Assembly (NCBI GenBank): GCA_035546855.1
Contig: DASZVY010000094.1
Span: 62,001-126,000 of the forward strand
Direction: 5' to 3'
DNA length: 64,000 nt
From: Nitrobacter sp035546855
Lineage (GTDB): Bacteria; Pseudomonadota; Alphaproteobacteria; Rhizobiales; Xanthobacteraceae
Shown here: in pieces, positions 58,518-64,000 of the stretch
Layout: every line of letters starts with the position of its first letter
Position numbering within the stretch: the stretch's first letter is position 1
Translations under genes and position numbers: made by a program
Notes under the pieces: model-generated
Told to the model about the DNA's origin: nothing
Database searches by the model: none
The model's input: only the letters and a program-made list of their open reading frames with translations

Positions 58518-60131
58518 TTATGAGTGCGGCACAAGCTCGGCGAAAGCCTTGTCGAGCGCCGCATCCGCAGCCTTCAGCTTGCCGCGCTGGTCCGCGAGCC
58601 ACGCCTTGTCGGACGCGAGCCTTTGCTGTGCTTCCTTGAGCATGCGTCCGGTCTCGGCCGGCTGCGGTCCTCCGACGCCCTTGGTGTGGTCGACGATCCA
58701 TTTCGGCGACATCACCTCTCTGAATTCCGCCTCGGTCATCGGGAAGGGCTGTGCCGGAAGCTGGAATTTCGCCAGCGTCCTGGCGAACGTGTCGGTTACC
58801 ACGTCGAACGGAATCGTCTTGGGCGTCAGGTCGCGCGGCCGTGCGTAGCTGACCAGTTGCGACGCAAAACCATGTCCGACCCGGAACGGAATCTTGTGCT
58901 GCTGCAGCAGCAATTCTGCGAGGTTCATTGTCGAGGTCCAGTCGCTCTCGAGTTCCTCCCGGGCCCGCGGCTTGTTGACGACGATCGCATCGAACACGCG
59001 CTTGGTCGCGTTGACCATCTTGATGGCCTGCGGAAACAGGCCGAGGTCGGCGGACTCGGACTTGTAGTCGACCATGCCGGAGGTGACGTTGTGGGCCCGG
59101 ATGGTCACGGCTTCCGACAAGCCGACCACGTCGGACGCCGCCATGCGCGCCTGCATGATCAGGCCCGGATTGCGCTTCTGCGGCATCGCGCTGGAGGTGT
59201 AGGTGGAGCCTTCCTGAAGCAGGAGCCATGGCTTCACCTGAGCGTACTGCGTATGAAGATCCTGCATCATCGCACCGATGCGGATGGCGCTGGAATTGGC
59301 GATGGCCGCAGCCTCCAACTGGTTGTCGAACGGAATCACCTGACTCGAGTCCATCGAGTTCTCGACGATGCCGTCGAAGCCCAGCAACGCCGCGAGGCGG
59401 GCGCGGTTCAGCGGCCAGATCGAGTCGGATAGCACGCCCGTGCCCATCGGGCTGAGGTTGAGGCGGTGATAGGCCTCGCTGATGCGTTGCTGGTCGCGCG
59501 CGAACGACTCCTCATAGGCGAGGAGGTAATGGCCGTAGGTGATCGGCACGGCCTGCACGCCGTTGGTGTAGGCCGGCATCAGCGTGTCGAGGTTGTCCGC
59601 CGCCTTCGCCAGCAGCTTGGCGCGCAGATCGAGGAGGTCCTCCGCGAAATCGAGCGTCTGGTTGCGCAGCTTGGCCGCGCGGTAGGTCGCGTACATGTCC
59701 TGGCGGCTGCGCCCGGCATGGATGACCGACGCCTCCTCGCCGACCTTGTCGGTCATGATCCGCTCGATCTGCAGCACGTCGCTCGGCCGCCTTCCGCCCG
59801 GCTGCTGCGCCTGATGAATGGTGAAGTCGACGCCCTTGGCGATCAGTTGCCCGACATCTTTTGGAAAGATGTGCTCCTCCATCAGCATGACGGTCGAGGC
59901 CTTGTTGATCTTGTTGAGCCAGTAGAACTGATCCTCGGCCGCATCGAGAGCGCTGGTATGAGCCTGCCCCGCGCCAGATGCGCGGACGCCGACCTTGGCG
60001 GCGTTTTCGTTGCACTCCTGGGTGCTCTTGCAGGGCAGTTGTCCCGTGTCAGCAGCCATGGCCGGGTGCGCGATCAGCACGCCTATTCCAGCGAGTGCCG
60101 CGCCTCGCGCAATCCTGCTCACGTAATTCAT
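58518..60131 (-). CDS. Exported argininosuccinate lyase-like protein
   Basis: This protein of about 537 residues belongs to the argininosuccinate lyase/fumarase superfamily. The signature GSTYTSSAMPQKRNPG and the earlier AGRSRQDMYATYRAAKLR match the argininosuccinate lyase group. It begins with a signal peptide (MNYVSRIARGAALAGIGVLI, cleavage after AMA at residue 26) and is therefore predicted to be periplasmic. Family members are normally cytoplasmic, so this is unusual. It is divergent from a periplasmic binding protein gene. A C-terminal extension rich in charged helix residues follows the lyase core. Confidence 0.85.
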   Translation of the reverse strand: MNYVSRIARGAALAGIGVLIAHPAMAADTGQLPCKSTQECNENAAKVGVRASGAGQAHTSALDAAEDQFYWLNKINKASTVMLMEEHIFPKDVGQLIAKGVDFTIHQAQQPGGRRPSDVLQIERIMTDKVGEEASVIHAGRSRQDMYATYRAAKLRNQTLDFAEDLLDLRAKLLAKAADNLDTLMPAYTNGVQAVPITYGHYLLAYEESFARDQQRISEAYHRLNLSPMGTGVLSDSIWPLNRARLAALLGFDGIVENSMDSSQVIPFDNQLEAAAIANSSAIRIGAMMQDLHTQYAQVKPWLLLQEGSTYTSSAMPQKRNPGLIMQARMAASDVVGLSEAVTIRAHNVTSGMVDYKSESADLGLFPQAIKMVNATKRVFDAIVVNKPRAREELESDWTSTMNLAELLLQQHKIPFRVGHGFASQLVSYARPRDLTPKTIPFDVVTDTFARTLAKFQLPAQPFPMTEAEFREVMSPKWIVDHTKGVGGPQPAETGRMLKEAQQRLASDKAWLADQRGKLKAADAALDKAFAELVPHS

Positions 60132-60285
60132 CGGTTGTTCTCCCTGGACTTTGGCAGGCACCTTAATCCGGCAAGCTTGGGGAGCAATCAGGAATCGGTT
60201 TCACCAGCCGCAAAAATACACGACAATGGGCTGCCAGCGACTTGGACTGCGAGCTGGACCGCAGGGCAGCCAAGGGAGGATGTGC

Positions 60286-61083
60286 ATGTTGCGTCGCGCA
60301 TTGTTGCTGGCGTGTGGCGTTGCTATGGGAGTTTCGATGATGACAGCGATTGCGGACGCGGATTCGCTCAAGGACGAGATCGCGCCGACCGGCAAATTGC
60401 GGGTGGCAATTGCGATCAGTCCGGCGGGTGGCGCCTTCTGGTCAACCAAAAAAGCCGACGGCGGCTATGCCGGCGTGCCGGTCGATCTCGGCCGTCAGAT
60501 GGCCGCGCAATTGGGTGTTCCCGTCGAATACGTGGTTCACCAGAATTCGGGTCAGATCACGGATGCGGCCTCTGCGGGGGAGTGGGACGTCACCTTTCTG
60601 CCGCAGGACGCCGAGCGCATGAAGAAAATGGCGTTCGGGCCGGCCTATGAGGTTGCGGATGCCACCTACATCGTGAAGCCGGGATCGACGATCAGGAGTT
60701 TCCGGGAACTCGATCAGCCTGGCATCAGGGTGGCGGCCGTCAACAACACGACCACCATGCGCGGGGCCATCGCGCACCTGAAACATGCGAAGGTGACGGG
60801 CTATCAGACCTACGATGAGATCTTCGGTCTGCTGAAAATCGGCGCGATCGATGCCTTCGCGCTGTCACGCGATCAGCTCGAGGCGATGGCCAAACAAATT
60901 CCGGGTACGCACGTGCTCGACGAGACGTTCAAGAAAACCACGACGGCCGTCGCGGTGCCGCTGAACCATGCGCTCGCCCTAGCCTTTGTCGAGAAATTCA
61001 TGAGGGATGCCGCGGTGAGCGGTGTTCTGCGCCGTGCCTATGATGACAACGGACTGAGGGGCAAGCCGATCCGAACCGAGTAG
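60286..61083 (+). CDS. Periplasmic substrate-binding protein, family 3
   Basis: This 265-residue protein carries a signal peptide (MLRRALLLACGVAMGVSMMT) and a family 3 solute-binding fold (GKLRVAIAISPAGGAF, GVPVDLGRQMAAQLGVPVEYV, and so on). This family usually binds polar amino acids for ABC importers, but no ABC genes are next to it. ATG 60286 has the AAGGGAGG ribosome site at the right distance, while ATG 60280 is too close. It is divergent from the exported lyase-like gene. Confidence 0.88.
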   Translation: MLRRALLLACGVAMGVSMMTAIADADSLKDEIAPTGKLRVAIAISPAGGAFWSTKKADGGYAGVPVDLGRQMAAQLGVPVEYVVHQNSGQITDAASAGEWDVTFLPQDAERMKKMAFGPAYEVADATYIVKPGSTIRSFRELDQPGIRVAAVNNTTTMRGAIAHLKHAKVTGYQTYDEIFGLLKIGAIDAFALSRDQLEAMAKQIPGTHVLDETFKKTTTAVAVPLNHALALAFVEKFMRDAAVSGVLRRAYDDNGLRGKPIRTE

Positions 61084-61105
61084 AGCGCGAAAGGACGGAA
61101 CGAAA

Positions 61106-61127
61106 AAGGCCAGCATGCGCTGGCCTT
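61106..61127 (+). terminator. Terminator-like hairpin after the binding protein gene
   Basis: AAGGCCAGC and GCTGGCCTT pair perfectly (9 bp) around the loop ATGC, 23 bases after the stop. No T-run follows on the plus strand, but an A-run precedes it. Confidence 0.6.
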
Positions 61128-61262
61128 GATCGCGAATATCCCCCTCTGAAAATTCGGGTATCGGCAATACACGGTCCGCCGAGGCGGTAATTGAGACGCC
61201 GCCGGACGGTTTCGATCGCCTCGGGCAGCCCCCACGCACAGCTAATGCGGTCCTTGGATTGG

Positions 61263-61288
61263 CCGCCTCCCCCATTTGGGGGAGGCGG
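61263..61288. repeat. GC-rich hairpin
   Basis: CCGCCTCCCCC and GGGGGAGGCGG form an 11-bp perfect stem with loop ATTT. This looks like part of a dispersed palindromic element; its core sequence resembles the family D arms. Confidence 0.65.
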
Positions 61289-61468
61289 CGGAAATATTCG
61301 GAGCAAATCTGTTAACCCGGAACGGGCTCCGCCCTGCGCGAGGCTCATTTGCTCCTCCGAGATTTGGTGCTGCTGCCGATTTGCTCACACGAAATCTGGG
61401 ATTCCGCTGACGAAAGCGAACTGATTCGGCTGATTCGAGCGCCTTTCGTTCCGAACGTGTTCCAAATC

Positions 61469-61729
61469 TTAATGCGCCTGATCCTTGGCGTTCCAATCTG
61501 AAACATCTCGCCGCAACAGTCCTGGTCGGCGTGGCAGCCGCCAGCCGACGACAGTTGCTTCGACAAGCTGGCCTGACTCGCTGTTTCGCCAGGCGCCATT
61601 CACCCACAGGCACTCGAAAGGCAGTTTGTAGGTGCCGCTGTGATCCTCGCACAGCACTTCGATCCGTTGATCCGGAGGAGGTTCGCCGTGACCGTCAAAT
61701 TCGGCCAGGCGCCGCTCGCGCGTTGCCAT
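61469..61729 (-). CDS. Conserved hypothetical small protein (86 aa)
   Basis: The family is not recognised. The product is a soluble, basic protein with a compact core YKLPFECLWVNGAWRNSESG and EATVVGWRLPRR, plausible for a small beta domain. ATG 61729 is chosen; a longer frame to 61816 reads through low-quality sequence. It is isolated, between repeat DNA and a divergent small secreted protein. Confidence 0.6.
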   Translation of the reverse strand: MATRERRLAEFDGHGEPPPDQRIEVLCEDHSGTYKLPFECLWVNGAWRNSESGQLVEATVVGWRLPRRPGLLRRDVSDWNAKDQAH

Positions 61730-61909
61730 CAAATGATCTCCCCTGCACGAAGATGCGTCACGGCCCCCGTTGCGAGTCCGGGCTGTGGCATCCTCGCGAT
61801 ATGTCGCGTGAAGCAAACCTCAATCCATCACCGTGAATGAGGTCGCAATATGATATCTTCGATGTGCCGCATGATGGTCGGTAAAATGCCGGTGAACACG
61901 GACGGTTGA

Positions 61910-62266
61910 ATGAGGAAATCAGGGTCAGGTGCAGTCTCTCTGGGCGTATTGACGGTTGCTGTCGTCTGCATGCTGTGCAGGGGAGCGAAAGCGCAGGACG
62001 TCCCCGGAATCGAAATCTGCACGGCCGAGAAAACCATGGAGCGGCGCACCGGTTGCCTGCAAAGCAACGTCAACTTCCTGCAGCAGAATCTCAACAAGCT
62101 CGCGCGCGAGAGTCAGCGCAAGCTTGATGCCGCGAGTGTGCAGATAGAGGCGTTGAAACGAATGATCGCCGATCTGCAGAAGGAGGTGAGCGATTTGCGC
62201 GCTGCGCAGAAGAAGCCGGTCGCGCCAGCCGCGAAGCCGGCACCGGCCAAGGACGACACGAAATAA
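61910..62266 (+). CDS. Small secreted coiled-coil protein (118 aa)
   Basis: A signal peptide (residues 1-28, SLGVLTVAVVCMLCRGAKA) is followed by a short cysteine-bearing segment (GIEICTAEKTMERRTGC) and a coiled coil (about residues 54-98, NFLQQNLNKLARESQRKL and MIADLQKEVSDLRAAQ). The tail is alanine/proline/lysine-rich. It resembles small periplasmic helical proteins of Bradyrhizobium of unknown role. The two cysteines could form a disulfide. Confidence 0.75.
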   Translation: MRKSGSGAVSLGVLTVAVVCMLCRGAKAQDVPGIEICTAEKTMERRTGCLQSNVNFLQQNLNKLARESQRKLDAASVQIEALKRMIADLQKEVSDLRAAQKKPVAPAAKPAPAKDDTK

Positions 62267-62289
62267 GCAGGGCGCTTGAAGGGATCAGA

Positions 62290-62322
62290 GCGGCGCATTC
62301 CGGGTTTCGCGAAATGCGCCGC
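62290..62322. terminator. Bidirectional terminator-like hairpin
   Basis: GCGGCGCATT and AATGCGCCGC pair perfectly (10 bp) around a 13-base loop. It lies between the convergent genes ending at 62266 and 62342, where transcription should end from both sides. Confidence 0.6.
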
Positions 62323-62341
62323 CGCGCCCGTCGAGCCTTGC

Positions 62342-63571
62342 CTATGCGTTCTTCTCTCCGCTCATCAGCGGTCCGAAGAGCTCCCAGCTCTCGCCTTCGA
62401 ATTTGATCATTTGCAATTGCTCGATCGGCGCAAAGTCGGTCGGACTCGTCTTGATCTTCACGCCCGGCAGGTAGATGCCGATCTCGAAATTGAGATTGGC
62501 GGCCTGCTTCATGATATTCGCGCGCGTGAGATTGTCACCGCACTGCTTGAGGACCTGCTCGAAGCCCTTGGCGACGCCGTAGCCGAACACGGTGGCGCCG
62601 TCATCGAGGTTGCCGTCGGGATAATACTTCTTCATGAACGCGCGCCACTCGTTCATGGCGGGGTCGTTGTCCCATTTCTTGTCCTTCGGATCCTTCATGT
62701 AGGCGGCGCTCAGGATACCCTGGCCGTTTTCGTAGCCGGCCGGCTTCATGACCGAGCCGACCGAAATGGATACGTTGGTCAGGAAGTGGATCGGCTTCCA
62801 CTTGATTTCGCCGAGTTTCTTGATGGCTTGCGCGGCGAATTTCGGCGTGGTGATGTCGACGAAGATATCCGGATTGGCCGCCCTGATCTGCACGATCTGC
62901 GAGTCCACCGTCGGCGACGAGATCTCGTAGGGCGCCTCGACGATGATCAACTTCGCGGCCTTGTCGCCGAGTCCCTCCTTCAGGCCGATCACGTAATCCT
63001 TGCCGAAATCGTCGTTCTGGTAGAGCAGGCCGATGGTCTTTCCCGGATAGTGCTGCAGGATATATTTCGCGTAGATGCGCGCCTCGACCTGGTAGCTCGG
63101 CTGCCAGCCCATCGTCCACGGGAAGTGCTTCGGGTCGTTCCATTTCGCGGCGCCGGTCGACACGAAGAGTTGCGGCACCTTCTTGGTGTTCATGTATTTG
63201 TGGATCGCTGTATTGCTCGGCGTGCCCAGCGGATTGGCGATAAACAGCACCTCGTCCTGCTCCACGAGCTTGCGGGCCTGCTCCACCGCCTTGGGCGGGC
63301 TGTAGCCGTCGTCGTAGGAAATGAACTTGATCTTGCGGCCGTTGATGCCGCCCTTCTCGTTGAGCATGTTGAAGTAGGCCGCTTCGGTCTTGCCGATGGT
63401 GGCGTAGGACGACGCCGGCCCGCTGTAGGGCATGATGTTTCCGATCTTGATCTCGGTATCGGAAGCGCCGGTATCGTATTTCTTCTGGGCACTGGCCGTC
63501 GTCGTCATGAGCGCCGCGAGGCTGCCCGTGGTCGCGATGAGCATCGTACGTCTTGAGATATGCTGGTTCAT
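62342..63571 (-). CDS. ABC transporter substrate-binding protein, LivK/HmgR type
   Basis: This 409-residue periplasmic binding protein has a signal peptide that looks Tat-like (MNQHISRRTMLIATTGSLAA) and a Leu/Ile/Val-binding fold (IKIGNIMPYSGPASSYATIGK, GLLYQNDDFGKDYVIGLK, GEKNA end). Family members bind branched-chain amino acids, amides or aromatic acids. No permease genes are adjacent. ATG 63571 has a GGAGG ribosome site. Confidence 0.92.
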   Translation of the reverse strand: MNQHISRRTMLIATTGSLAALMTTTASAQKKYDTGASDTEIKIGNIMPYSGPASSYATIGKTEAAYFNMLNEKGGINGRKIKFISYDDGYSPPKAVEQARKLVEQDEVLFIANPLGTPSNTAIHKYMNTKKVPQLFVSTGAAKWNDPKHFPWTMGWQPSYQVEARIYAKYILQHYPGKTIGLLYQNDDFGKDYVIGLKEGLGDKAAKLIIVEAPYEISSPTVDSQIVQIRAANPDIFVDITTPKFAAQAIKKLGEIKWKPIHFLTNVSISVGSVMKPAGYENGQGILSAAYMKDPKDKKWDNDPAMNEWRAFMKKYYPDGNLDDGATVFGYGVAKGFEQVLKQCGDNLTRANIMKQAANLNFEIGIYLPGVKIKTSPTDFAPIEQLQMIKFEGESWELFGPLMSGEKNA

Positions 63572-63853
63572 TGCCGTCCTCCCTGACATGACCGACACTG
63601 CGCGGATTCTTGGCGCCGCTTGTGAGCTGCCGGAGTTAAAGCAACAGCGAGTATGCACGTTCGGCCGAGCGCTGTCAGCGATTTCGGCTGGGCCACGATG
63701 TCGCTGATCTGTTCCGCTCTGCAAAACGCAAGTCGTCGACTTGGCAGGTTTGGCAGCTTTGCCTAGAGTGTCGCCGAGGTCGCAGAAACGGCGGCGCGCG
63801 GAAGTGCGTGTCCGCGAGAACAATGCCAGAAGCGACCGCGCCAGGAGCCTTTG

Positions 63854-64000
63854 ATGAGCAACATTCGCGTTCTTGCCACCGATCTCGCATTTCCAGAAGG
63901 GCCGGTGGTGATGCCCGACGGCTCGGTCATTCTCGTCGAAATTCGCGCGCAGCAGCTTACGCGTGTCTGGCCGGACGGCCGCAAGGAGGTCGTCGCGAAG
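63854..64000 (+). CDS. SMP-30/gluconolactonase family protein (3' partial)
   Basis: The first 49 residues are visible (MSNIRVLATDLAFPEGPVVMP, then DGSVILVEIRAQQLTRVWPDG), with the metal-binding FPEGP motif of the SMP-30/lactonase beta-propeller. AGGAG lies 6 bases before the ATG. It runs off the window end. These enzymes hydrolyse sugar or other lactones. Confidence 0.82.
   Translation, partial: MSNIRVLATDLAFPEGPVVMPDGSVILVEIRAQQLTRVWPDGRKEVVAK

Larger units (their letters stand above)
61084..61468. other. Intergenic region with hairpins, no gene
   Basis: Two strong hairpins are present (61106-61127 and 61263-61288). A longer inverted pair GAGCAAAT/ATTTGCTC spans 61301-61354. No coding frame is supported. 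Confidence 0.6.

Noticed and set aside
57271..59229. A 652-residue open frame on the minus strand opposite the MFS gene
   Set aside because: It runs across both the MFS gene and the exported lyase gene, has no domain and is rich in His/Gln/Arg/Asp as expected for an antisense frame.
1..64000. tRNA, rRNA, riboswitch or insertion sequence
   Set aside because: I looked for conserved stems, T-loop motifs and transposase motifs by eye and saw none; a covariance-model search would settle this.

Overview
The window is GC-rich DNA from an alphaproteobacterium, most likely Bradyrhizobium or a close relative (Nitrobacteraceae). The reasons are a D-tartrate dehydratase of the size and with the catalytic residues of the Bradyrhizobium enzyme, a fused transaldolase/phosphoglucose isomerase, EcfG-type stress promoters, a kaiBC operon without kaiA, and many dispersed palindromic intergenic repeats. 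I see no rRNA, tRNA, CRISPR, phage or insertion sequence. Genes are tightly packed, with many 4-base start/stop overlaps.

Layout: 1-635, the end of a branched-chain-type ABC ATPase (LivF). 1052-2226, a divergent pair of a NepR-like anti-sigma protein and a LuxR-type regulator, each preceded by a perfect GGAAC-N16-CGTT promoter of the general stress response sigma factor. 2396-6100, kaiB-kaiC-hybrid histidine kinase. 6124-6719, an open frame made of CoxG and LysR remnants. 6948-8974, TctB/TctA without a binding protein. 9311-11146, a PAS-GGDEF-EAL protein. 11268-20696, carbohydrate metabolism: a GH15 glucoamylase facing an operon for tal-pgi, gnd, zwf, pgl, gntK and a HAD phosphatase. 20917-25726, a 2-oxoacid:ferredoxin oxidoreductase (beta, and fused gamma-alpha) with an iron-sulfur GltD-like flavoprotein. 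25974-30375, pqqABCDE followed by a proline iminopeptidase. 31131-34453, amidase, glutathione peroxidase, DUF3297 and D-tartrate dehydratase.

34629-56267 looks like an aromatic catabolism region: an ABC importer (its binding protein is cut off by malonyl-CoA decarboxylase on the other strand), a flavin reductase-MarR fusion facing a NicX-like dioxygenase, beta-oxidation-type enzymes, two acyl-CoA ligases, a two-domain anthraniloyl-CoA monooxygenase/reductase, a MarR regulator and a RidA protein. I read it as aerobic 2-aminobenzoate (anthranilate) degradation through CoA thioesters. Four promoters here and the ABC importer promoter share a 14-bp near-palindrome (consensus nTTnArnnyTAAAr), which suggests one regulon, probably under the MarR protein at 53226-53720.

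56457-64000 holds an AraC regulator and MFS transporter pair, an exported argininosuccinate lyase-like protein divergent from a periplasmic binding protein, two small uncharacterised proteins, a LivK-type binding protein, and the start of an SMP-30/gluconolactonase gene cut by the window end.
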